From Flavobacterium marginilacus (GTDB lineage Bacteria; Bacteroidota; Bacteroidia; Flavobacteriales; Flavobacteriaceae): a stretch of DNA of 64,000 bases. Shown one piece after another: positions 1 through 6,129 of the stretch. A model generated the notes under the pieces. That model saw nothing but the letters and a program-made list of their open reading frames with translations, was not told where the DNA came from and searched no databases. Location: NCBI RefSeq assembly GCF_026870155.1, contig NZ_CP113975.1:2790001-2854000 (forward strand). Reading direction: 5' to 3'. The position numbers were made by a program, and so were the translations under genes. Every line of letters starts with the position of its first letter. Position 1 is the first letter of the stretch.

Positions 1-88
1 TAAAAAGATTTATCGGATCTTCTGGAATTGAAGATTCTAATAATTCGCTTTTCCCGTAAGATTTTCTATAATTACTTAAATCGCTCAT
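1..88 (-). CDS. pdxH: Pyridoxamine 5'-phosphate oxidase, N-terminal fragment
   Basis: Only the first 29 codons are in the window; the gene runs off the left edge. The ATG is at 88-86 on the minus strand. The peptide begins MSDLSNYRKSYGKSELLE and continues IPEDPINLF, which is the recognisable start of Bacteroidota PdxH (the DLxxYRxxY and P-x-x-P-I-x-L-F pattern). PdxH oxidises pyridoxamine or pyridoxine 5'-phosphate to pyridoxal 5'-phosphate using FMN in the cytoplasm. The FMN-binding residues lie outside the window, so the call rests on the N-terminus alone. It is transcribed in the same direction as rnz upstream of it, 126 bp away. Confidence 0.75.
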   Translation of the reverse strand, partial: MSDLSNYRKSYGKSELLESSIPEDPINLF

Positions 89-214
89 TTTTTAGATTAT
101 TAGATTATTGGAGTTTTAGATTATTAGACTTTTAAAATATTAGATTTACAAAAAACCGTTCTTTAACACGTTCAGCATCTAACAGTCTTAAAATCTAGAA
201 ATCTAACTATCCAT
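89..214. repeat. Low-complexity palindromic spacer (TTAGATT words)
   Basis: The gap between pdxH and rnz is filled with short repeated words. TTAGATTATTAGA-like words lie on the left side, and TCTAA/TCTAG words reappear on the right, so the transcript can fold back on itself imperfectly. No promoter or T-tract terminator is visible. Similar but differently worded spacers occur at 1123, 2500, 40600 and 41536. Confidence 0.45.
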
Positions 215-1120
215 TTAAAATTCAAAACTTTTGCCGTCTTCGGCTAATAAAACTTCTTTAAAAATAGTTTCTGCTTCATCTTTAAATAGCTCAATGCTGT
301 CATATCGGGTAGAATAATGTCCTAAAATCAATTGCCCTGCATTGGCTTTCAAAGCAATTCTGGCGGCTTCTTTTGCTGTCGAATGCATTGTTTTGGAAGC
401 CAGACTTTCTTCTGAATCTAAAAATGTAGATTCATGATACAGCACAGAAACATTTTCAATTATTGGAATTATGTCTTCATTGTATTTGGTATCCGAACAA
501 AAAGCATAACTCAAAGCGGGATCTGGATCAAAAGTTAATTTGCTGTTGGCAATAACCCGTCCGTCATCAAGAGTGATGTCTTTTCCATTTTTTATATTCT
601 GGTAATAACAGGTGTCAATTTCAAAATCCTGAACGGCATGAAGATCAAGTTTGCGCTCCCCTATTTTTTCCTGAAATAAAAATCCATTAGTATAAACGCG
701 ATGTTTTAACGGAATTGTTTTGATAATTACTTTTTCATCTTCAAAAATAATTTCACTTTCCTTCGATTCCAGTTCATGAAAAAACAACTGATAATTAGTC
801 CATGAATTAGACAATCTTAATTGTAAATCAATGATTTCTTTTACTCCTTTTGGTCCGTAAATATGCAGATCATTTGTTCTTCCCAAAAGTGCAAAAGTTG
901 ATATCAAACCAACCAGACCAAAAAAATGATCCCCGTGCAGATGAGAAATAAACACATGATTAATTTTTGAAAACTTTAATTTGTTTTTACGCAGCTGTAC
1001 CTGAGTTCCTTCACCGCAGTCAATTAAAAAAAGTCTGCTTTTGATTTCCAAAACCTGGGAAGTAGGATTGGTCAAAGTACGCGGTGTAGCGGCATAACAG
1101 CCAAGAATAGTGAGTTTCAA
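215..1120 (-). CDS. rnz: Ribonuclease Z
   Basis: This 301-residue protein is the tRNA 3'-processing endonuclease of the metallo-beta-lactamase fold. It starts MKLTILGCYAATP, and the zinc motif HxHxDH is present as SHLHGDHFFGL (His60, His62, Asp64, His65). Later metal ligands are in FCSDTKYN and ILGHYSTRY. Length is normal for the short (bacterial, RNase Z-S) form. It cleaves downstream of the discriminator base of tRNA precursors in the cytoplasm. The ATG at 1120 directly begins the conserved first strand. It lies between the STAS-like gene (112 bp upstream) and pdxH, all on the minus strand, probably co-transcribed. Confidence 0.95.
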   Translation of the reverse strand: MKLTILGCYAATPRTLTNPTSQVLEIKSRLFLIDCGEGTQVQLRKNKLKFSKINHVFISHLHGDHFFGLVGLISTFALLGRTNDLHIYGPKGVKEIIDLQLRLSNSWTNYQLFFHELESKESEIIFEDEKVIIKTIPLKHRVYTNGFLFQEKIGERKLDLHAVQDFEIDTCYYQNIKNGKDITLDDGRVIANSKLTFDPDPALSYAFCSDTKYNEDIIPIIENVSVLYHESTFLDSEESLASKTMHSTAKEAARIALKANAGQLILGHYSTRYDSIELFKDEAETIFKEVLLAEDGKSFEF

Positions 1121-1122
1121 TT

Positions 1123-1230
1123 TATGTTTAATTAAATAAAGTTGTTTAAGATGTTTATATTGATTTAAAATTGTTTAACGCAAAATTGATAACGTTCAAT
1201 CATCAACACTCTTAAACGTTTAAACATTTT
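1123..1230. repeat. Low-complexity palindromic spacer (GTTTAA words)
   Basis: Between the STAS-like gene and rnz. The words TTGTTTAA and ATGTTTA on the left are mirrored by TTAAACGTTTAAACA on the right, giving an imperfect stem. There is no gene and no clear promoter. It belongs with the other intra-operon spacers in this window that share a layout but not a sequence. Confidence 0.4.
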
Positions 1231-1232
1231 TT

Positions 1233-1565
1233 TCAGAAACCTAAGTCCCTTTCAATTTCATCCATTTGAATTAAATCGTGAGCTTCCAATTGGGTTGGCA
1301 CAACTGTAATAGAAGCTGGAACTTTGTTGTAATCGATATCGGTAATTACAAAAACCAGAGATTTTTTTCCTTTTTTATGTTTCTTAATCAAATCAGAAAA
1401 AATTTTGATTGATTTCACATCCACCGATTTGTCATTCGAAATATCTAAAATGAGATTAGAGTCTTTGAAACTGTTGTATTGGCTGTCCACTTTCTCCAGA
1501 AATTCAGCAATATTTCCTTCCGTATCTTTAATTATAATTGTATGTCCTTTTTCGGTAACTTTCAT
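1233..1565 (-). CDS. Small STAS-like protein beside rnz
   Basis: A 110-residue soluble protein beginning MKVTEKGHTIIIKDTEGN. The alternating strand/helix pattern (LILDIS, KIFSDLIKKHKK, SLVFVITDIDY) looks like a compact anti-sigma-antagonist (STAS) type fold, but the fold call is inference. No catalytic motif is seen. Orthologues in flavobacteria sit next to rnz and have sometimes been labelled ribonuclease Z by proximity; this sequence has no metallo-beta-lactamase motif, so that label would be wrong. The stop of pyrB lies 5 bp upstream of its ATG, so it is almost certainly translated from the same message as pyrB. Function unknown. Confidence 0.75.
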   Translation of the reverse strand: MKVTEKGHTIIIKDTEGNIAEFLEKVDSQYNSFKDSNLILDISNDKSVDVKSIKIFSDLIKKHKKGKKSLVFVITDIDYNKVPASITVVPTQLEAHDLIQMDEIERDLGF

Positions 1566-1570
1566 GTTCT

Positions 1571-2497
1571 CTATTGAATTTTTGATGCTAAAAGATAAAT
1601 AACTGCCATTCTGATAGCCACACCGTTTTCTACCTGATTCAAAATTACGGATTGCTGGGAATCGGCTACATCACTTGTAATTTCAACCCCGCGGTTTATA
1701 GGCCCCGGATGCATGATTACAATTTCTTTACTAAGGGAATCCAATAATGCTTTATCCACCCCATACTGCTGTGCATACTCCCTCGTCGAAGGAAAAAAAT
1801 TAACATCCATACGTTCATTCTGCACCCTAAGCATGTTTGCTACATCGCACCATTCAAGTGCTTTATGTAAATTTGGCTCAACTGTTACTCCAAGTGATTC
1901 GATATACCTTGGAATAAGCGTTTTTGGACCGCAGACTTTGACTTCGGCACCCTGCTTCTGCAGAGCATATATATTGGAAAGTGCTACTCTGGAGTGCAGA
2001 ATATCGCCAACGATAACCACTTTTTTGCCGGCAACATCACCTAATTTTTCTCTGATAGAATAACTGTCTAACAAGGCTTGTGTAGGGTGTTCGTGTGCAC
2101 CGTCACCCGCATTTACAATACTTGCTTTTACATTTTTGGATAAAAAATAAGCGGCTCCTGGATTTGAATGCCGCATTACTACCATATCCACTTTCATTGA
2201 AAGTATATTATTAACTGTATCAATTAGAGTCTCTCCTTTTTTAACCGATGACTGAGCAGCCGAAAAACTGATAACATCAGCAGATAACCGTTTTTGAGCT
2301 AATTCGAAAGATAATTTTGTCCGTGTGCTGTTTTCAAAGAAAATATTAGCAATAGTAATATCCCGCAGCGAAGGCACTTTCTTTATTGGTCTATTGATAA
2401 CTTCTTTAAAATGGTCGGCAGTCTCAAAAATCAGATTAATATCATTTTCGTTTATGTATTTTATCCCCAATAAATGATTTACACTTAATTCGCTCAT
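1571..2497 (-). CDS. pyrB: Aspartate carbamoyltransferase catalytic subunit
   Basis: This 308-residue enzyme condenses carbamoyl phosphate with aspartate, the first committed step of pyrimidine synthesis, in the cytoplasm. The carbamoyl-phosphate loop is visible as FFENSTRTKLSFE, followed by the HPTQALLDSYSI segment and the aspartate-binding region MHPGPINRGVEI near the C-terminus. Length matches the usual catalytic chain. No pyrI regulatory subunit gene is nearby. It follows pyrR after a 102-bp spacer and is followed 5 bp later by the STAS-like gene. Confidence 0.96.
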   Translation of the reverse strand: MSELSVNHLLGIKYINENDINLIFETADHFKEVINRPIKKVPSLRDITIANIFFENSTRTKLSFELAQKRLSADVISFSAAQSSVKKGETLIDTVNNILSMKVDMVVMRHSNPGAAYFLSKNVKASIVNAGDGAHEHPTQALLDSYSIREKLGDVAGKKVVIVGDILHSRVALSNIYALQKQGAEVKVCGPKTLIPRYIESLGVTVEPNLHKALEWCDVANMLRVQNERMDVNFFPSTREYAQQYGVDKALLDSLSKEIVIMHPGPINRGVEITSDVADSQQSVILNQVENGVAIRMAVIYLLASKIQ

Positions 2498-2499
2498 TG

Positions 2500-2597
2500 T
2501 TTTTTTATATTTTTTTGTTTGTGGTTTATGGTTTGCTGTTTATTGTTCGTCTGCGTGAGAACAACAAACTATGAATAATTAACCATAATCATTTTTA
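2500..2597. repeat. Low-complexity palindromic spacer (GTTTATGGTTT words)
   Basis: The gap between pyrR and pyrB holds GTTTGTGGTTTATGGTTTGC on the left and complementary words such as AACAACAAACTATG and TTAACCATAATCA on the right. An imperfect hairpin is possible. It lacks the conserved PyrR-binding anti-antiterminator sequence known from Bacillus, so it is not called an attenuator. Confidence 0.4.
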
Positions 2598-2599
2598 TC

Positions 2600-3139
2600 T
2601 TAATTAGTAACCAGATAAACACCATCTTCCTTATCCTGTTCTACCCAGCAGACTTTTACCTTTTCGCCGTTAATTGCATCCACCTGACGCCCGCGATAAT
2701 CCGGCTGAATAGGCAGATCCCTGCTGAAACGGCGGTCAATTAATGTTAACAGCTCAATTCCGGCTGGTCTTCCAAAAGACTGAATGGCGGTCAAAGCTGC
2801 ACGAATGCTGCGCCCTGTGTACAATACATCATCAATGAAGATTACTTTTTTGTCCTCAACCAAAAAATCAATCTGAGTTTTATTGGCTTCCAAAGGCTTA
2901 TTGGTTTTTCGGAAATCATCTCTAAAAAAAGTAATATCCAAATATCCCAAAGCAATATTAGACAAATGATACTCCTTTTCCAATAATTCTTTTAACCTCT
3001 TAGCCAAAAATGTCCCTCTGGGCTGGATTCCTATCAAAACAGTATTGGAAAAATCAAGATGTTTTTCAATTAACTGGCAAGCCAAACGATTCAAAATAAT
3101 ATTGACTTCTTTTGAATTGAGTAACACTTTTTGATTCAT
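2600..3139 (-). CDS. pyrR: PyrR, bifunctional pyr regulator / uracil phosphoribosyltransferase
   Basis: With the start at 3139 the protein is 179 residues, the standard PyrR length. It begins MNQKVLLNSKEVNIILNRLA. The PRPP loop is VIFIDDVLYTGRSIRAAL (about residues 99-116), and IGIQPRGTFLAKRL and DYRGRQVD are also typical. The frame stays open upstream to 3256, but that extension has no family match and a -7-like box lies inside it, so the ATG at 3139 is chosen. PyrR can make UMP from uracil and PRPP and in many bacteria binds pyr mRNA; RNA binding here is not shown by the sequence. It is first in a pyrR-pyrB-STAS minus-strand run. Confidence 0.93.
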   Translation of the reverse strand: MNQKVLLNSKEVNIILNRLACQLIEKHLDFSNTVLIGIQPRGTFLAKRLKELLEKEYHLSNIALGYLDITFFRDDFRKTNKPLEANKTQIDFLVEDKKVIFIDDVLYTGRSIRAALTAIQSFGRPAGIELLTLIDRRFSRDLPIQPDYRGRQVDAINGEKVKVCWVEQDKEDGVYLVTN

Positions 3140-3236
3140 ATCTGTGCAATTATTAATTTTTATTGGATTAAAACAACATAAAAGTCTGTTTTTAAATGCG
3201 TCATCCGATTTTAAAACAGCCGCTGGTTTGGTCAAG

Positions 3237-3244
3237 CAAATATA
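3237..3244 (-). promoter_or_regulatory. Possible -7 promoter box for pyrR
   Basis: On the minus strand the sequence reads TATATTTG, a perfect match to the Bacteroidota -7 consensus TAnnTTTG, about 100 nt before the pyrR ATG. No TTG is found 17-23 bp upstream of it, so only half of the promoter is supported. Confidence 0.35.
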
Positions 3245-3410
3245 CAAATTCCGCATTAGGATTTATTCATTGCCCGACCAGAAAATATATTAATTATTTC
3301 TAAAAAGGTAATTATTTAATTCCTAGCTATTAGCCACTAGTTTAAGAATGAGGATCAAAAAAAGCTGAAACATCTGGCAACCTTTTTACGTCTATCAATT
3401 TAAAAAAAAA

Positions 3411-4583
3411 CTAAATCCAAGTTGCTTTATGCCAAAGATATTCCAATGGTCCCTGCCTATGCGTTTTTAGCCACCAGGTACAGAATGACAGCTGTAAAAT
3501 AAACAATGTGATTCCAATCAGCAAACTGTATGTCGCCCCAGTATATTCAACCATTCCCAAGCCATAACGATAATAAATAAAAGAACCGGCAACAGACTGC
3601 ATGATATAATTGGTCATACTCATTTTTCCAAAAGGAATCAATTTGGCAAGCAGATTACGAACTGACTCTTTTTGATACAGCAGCACTATAATTGAGACCA
3701 TAAAGATCATAAAAGCGACATTTGACCAAGAAGAAATAATGATGTAAAGGCTTTTTCGAACTTCTTTTCGCTCAATAATCTGTGATGAAAAATTTTTCAG
3801 GGTAAACAAAGGAACAAACAGCAGAAAAGCATACTGCATAGCTTTTTTCCAAAATAAATTACTCTCAGCTGATGCAATAAAAAGCTTTTTGCGCCCCATT
3901 AACAGTCCAAACAAAAATAAAGCAGGAGCTTGAAAAAAGCGCCCATTTTCCCAAGACCAAAAGATAGATGCAAATCTCCCAATAGTAACATTTCCAATTG
4001 CATAATCCAAAAATGAACTGCTTTTCATATAATTGCCCATATTGTCATAAAGACCATCAGACCAGCTTGAACCCGGAGCATATTCCGGATGCACCAACAG
4101 ATAAAAATACCGCATCCACTCCAAAGGCTGTAACATCAGAACAGCAGCTGCAATAAAAACTGCCTTATCGTTCCATCTGCAGACAGGAATCAGGACAATT
4201 CCCATTACCGCATAAATCATCAGAATATCGCCTTCATAAAAAATAGTATTTATGAATCCGAATCCTAACAAAAGCAGTAAACGCCATAGGAATCTGCCTC
4301 TGAAATCTTTTCCTTGTTTTTCTTGGTTGTCATTTTGAATATAAAAGCTAAAACCGAAAAGCAAAGCAAAAATTGCATACGATTTTCCGCCAAAAAGAAA
4401 AAATAAGGTTTCCCAGATTATTTTATCCAAAACCTTCATCCACTCAGGCAAAGCTTCCGGAAAATTATAGTAATCAAAATGCTCGATATTATGCAACAAC
4501 ATTATGGACATAATTGCAAAACCTCTCAATACGTCCACAACTTCAATCCGTGGAGCTTTAAAATTCAAAGTACTGTCTGACAT
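3411..4583 (-). CDS. DUF418 family membrane protein
   Basis: A 390-residue polytopic inner-membrane protein with roughly eight to ten hydrophobic segments. The N-terminus RIEVVDVLRGFAIMSIMLLH is the acyltransferase-3/DUF418-like opening (D-x-L-R-G-[FI]-A). The C-terminal half holds FGKMSMTNYIMQS and GPLEYLWH, typical of DUF418, where GP-x-E-x-x-W/L is the family signature. The substrate is unknown; members are suspected transporters or acyl-transfer proteins. It stands alone, 270 bp upstream of pyrR on the same strand, with no terminator visible between them. Confidence 0.85.
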   Translation of the reverse strand: MSDSTLNFKAPRIEVVDVLRGFAIMSIMLLHNIEHFDYYNFPEALPEWMKVLDKIIWETLFFLFGGKSYAIFALLFGFSFYIQNDNQEKQGKDFRGRFLWRLLLLLGFGFINTIFYEGDILMIYAVMGIVLIPVCRWNDKAVFIAAAVLMLQPLEWMRYFYLLVHPEYAPGSSWSDGLYDNMGNYMKSSSFLDYAIGNVTIGRFASIFWSWENGRFFQAPALFLFGLLMGRKKLFIASAESNLFWKKAMQYAFLLFVPLFTLKNFSSQIIERKEVRKSLYIIISSWSNVAFMIFMVSIIVLLYQKESVRNLLAKLIPFGKMSMTNYIMQSVAGSFIYYRYGLGMVEYTGATYSLLIGITLFILQLSFCTWWLKTHRQGPLEYLWHKATWI

Positions 4584-4725
4584 AGTTATAATAGAAAATT
4601 ATTTTTTTTTCAAAAATATCTTAATTTTCTATCAAAAACTAAAAATATTTTCAAACACAAATCCATATCACAATGGATGTTTTTAAAAACATAAACTTTA
4701 TAAAATCATCAATTAAAATAAAAAT

Positions 4726-4899
4726 ATAATCAACAGAATTTTGGTACTTGCTTTAGTGCTATTTTCATTTACAAGCTGTGAAGCTATACCGGGTATTTTT
4801 AAGGCGGGAATGGGATTCGGCATATTTATTATTATCATTATTACTGCAATAATAATTTATTTCATCAGTAATACCAATTATAATTATATAACAGCCTGA
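4726..4899 (+). pseudogene. Small lipoprotein-like frame lacking an ATG start
   Basis: This is a short reading frame outside the usual ORF length. From 4741 it reads LVLALVLFSFTSCEAIPG, then IFKAGMGFGIFIIIII, and ends at a TGA at 4897-4899. The pattern is a lipoprotein signal (hydrophobic run, then T-S-C), a short linker KAGMGFG and one membrane segment, like a small lipoprotein common in flavobacteria. No ATG or GTG exists in frame after the stop at 4714. The natural position of the start, two residues before Arg-Ile-Leu, is ATA at 4726; TTG at 4741 is the other option. It is either a gene with a mutated start or one using a rare start. The IS630 element begins about 30 bp downstream. Confidence 0.5.
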
Positions 4900-4963
4900 T
4901 TTATTCAGATTGTTTTTTTATTAAAAATTAGACTAATTTATAAATATAATTATATATTTGCTT

Positions 4964-5464
4964 ATGGCATTAGCAAAATTTATACTAGTAAAAGAAAGCG
5001 AGCAGGAACTCAAGTCATTAATGAGAAAACAACCTGTCCATTTAAAAAACCGAATACAGATGTTACTGGTTTTAAAAAAGAGTGAGATATTATTAAGCAA
5101 AGAAGCTCTCTCTAAAGCGTTAAAAATTAACCATAACACTGCTCAAAAATGGAGAACTGCTTATTCCAAAAACGGAATTGAAGGTTTGTTGCGTGATGGT
5201 AGAATTGGTTTTAAACCTTCACTAATCAGTGCTGATTTGCATCAGGCAATAGAAAAACGACTGCATTCGCCTAAAGATGCTTTTACCTCATATACTGATT
5301 TAATTCAATGGATAACTGATAATTATATGTCGGAAGGTATTAATTATCAGACCCTAAATAGTTATGTAAAAAGACACTTTGGAGCTAAAATAAAAGTGGC
5401 TCGAAAAAGTCATGTCAATAAAAATCAAGACGCTTCGGATAGTTTTAAAAAAACTTCCCTTTAA
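4964..5464 (+). CDS. IS630 transposase, N-terminal part (helix-turn-helix)
   Basis: The frame gives about 166 residues from the ATG at 4964 (a TTG at 4958 is also open). It holds the DNA-binding half of an IS630-type transposase: a helix-turn-helix region around LSKALKINHNTAQKWRTAY and then GIEGLLRDGR, the usual homeodomain-like layout, followed by a second winged-helix stretch (YTDLIQWITDNYMSEGINYQ). It ends at TAA 5462-5464 just after a run of seven A. The catalytic half continues in the -1 frame, so a shift is needed to make the whole transposase. No other function is plausible. Confidence 0.85.
   Translation: MALAKFILVKESEQELKSLMRKQPVHLKNRIQMLLVLKKSEILLSKEALSKALKINHNTAQKWRTAYSKNGIEGLLRDGRIGFKPSLISADLHQAIEKRLHSPKDAFTSYTDLIQWITDNYMSEGINYQTLNSYVKRHFGAKIKVARKSHVNKNQDASDSFKKTSL
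5447..5453 (+). other. A7 frameshift site of the IS630 transposase
   Basis: Seven adenines follow four thymines. The -1 frame is closed by TAA at 5446-5448 and the 0 frame by TAA at 5462-5464. Joining the two halves therefore requires a -1 shift inside a 16-nt window that contains the A run. Either ribosomal or RNA-polymerase slippage on A7 would do this. A plain one-base indel in a dying element is the alternative. Confidence 0.55.
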
Positions 5465-5982
5465 TTCTTGAAACAGTTTTAAAAAATGCTTCATTTAATT
5501 TTTCATCTTTTAATCTTTATGTCCAAGATGAAAGCCGGTTCGGCTTATTCACTAGAAACGGAAAATCGCTAACAGCAAAAGGAGTTAAGCCAATTTGTAC
5601 TTATCAAAACGTATTTAAATCAACTTATATTTTTGGAGCTTTTTCGCCCTATAATGGCGATAGCTTAGTGATGGAATTGCCTTATTGTAATGGTGATAAT
5701 TTTCAGATATTTTTAAATGAATTGTCAAAAAAGAATCCCCAAGAATTTAAAGTCGTTGTTTTAGACAATGGGGCTTTTCATAAAGGTAAATCTTTGGCAA
5801 TACCCGATAATATAGCATTGCTTTTTCTTCCCCCTTATTCTCCAGAACTAAATCCTGCTGAATTAGTTTGGCTAAACATGAAAAGAAAAACAACAAATCT
5901 AATCTTTAAAACAATCGAAGAACTCAAAATAGAGATAGACAAAATTGTAGAGACTTTAATTACTAGAGACTTTAATTACTAG
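5449..5982 (+). CDS. IS630 transposase, catalytic DDE part in the -1 frame
   Basis: In the -1 frame the protein resumes at the A tract and reads NFPLILETVLKNASFNF, then the first catalytic Asp in YVQDESRFGLF, the second in VVVLDNGAFHKG, and Glu in PPYSPELNPAELVW. The full DDE triad is therefore present. The first in-frame ATG is at 5668, after the first Asp, so independent translation would give an inactive fragment; a frameshift product of about 339 residues is more likely. A 16-bp duplication at 5949-5980 changes the last residues to RDFNY and stops at 5982; without it the frame would run on to TAG at 6032-6034. Confidence 0.85.
   Translation, partial: KNFPLILETVLKNASFNFSSFNLYVQDESRFGLFTRNGKSLTAKGVKPICTYQNVFKSTYIFGAFSPYNGDSLVMELPYCNGDNFQIFLNELSKKNPQEFKVVVLDNGAFHKGKSLAIPDNIALLFLPPYSPELNPAELVWLNMKRKTTNLIFKTIEELKIEIDKIVETLITRDFNY
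5949..5980. repeat. 16-bp tandem duplication in the transposase 3' end
   Basis: The 16-mer AGAGACTTTAATTACT occurs twice back to back and is followed by a further AGAG. Because 16 is not a multiple of three, the second copy shifts the frame and ends the DDE protein at 5982. Removing one copy restores the C-terminus ITREFIMSLCGFSYFFQTN and a stop at 6034, next to the right inverted repeat. Confidence 0.8.
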
Positions 5983-6090
5983 AGAGTTCATTATGAGTCT
6001 TTGTGGATTTAGTTATTTTTTTCAAACAAATTAGACCATTATATATTCATAAATGGTATAAATTTCTCGGCAGAAAATAAGACACAAAAA

Positions 6091-6117
6091 AGCCCGTTAT
6101 TTTTAAAGTAACGGGCT
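6091..6117 (-). terminator. Intrinsic terminator of the ABC-F gene
   Basis: The stem AGCCCGTTA pairs with TAACGGGCT across a short AT loop. On the minus strand it is followed by six T residues. It lies 13 bp after the ABC-F stop codon and separates that gene from the IS element. Confidence 0.85.
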
Positions 6118-6129
6118 TATCTATAGTGT

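Larger units (their letters stand above)
4931..6036 (+). mobile_element. IS630-family insertion sequence, probably damaged
   Basis: The element carries a two-frame IS630/Tc1-type transposase. Candidate imperfect terminal inverted repeats share CTAATTT: GACTAATTTA at 4931-4940 and its partner CAAATTAGAC at 6027-6036. A TA dinucleotide precedes the left end (4929-4930), as expected for IS630, but TA does not directly follow the assigned right end (CA at 6037), so the right boundary is uncertain by a few bases. A perfect TAnnTTTG box (4953-4960) lies just before the transposase ATG. Confidence 0.75.

Noticed and set aside
1233..1565. Second ribonuclease Z
   Set aside because: The 110-residue protein has no metallo-beta-lactamase motif; the label seen in some annotations probably comes from its place beside rnz.
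2500..2597. PyrR-dependent attenuator between pyrR and pyrB
   Set aside because: The spacer is palindromic but lacks the conserved PyrR-binding loop and has no T run after a stable stem.
3140..3256. 39-codon N-terminal extension of pyrR
   Set aside because: The added residues have no counterpart in PyrR, the protein is exactly 179 residues from ATG 3139, and a -7 promoter-like box lies inside the extension.
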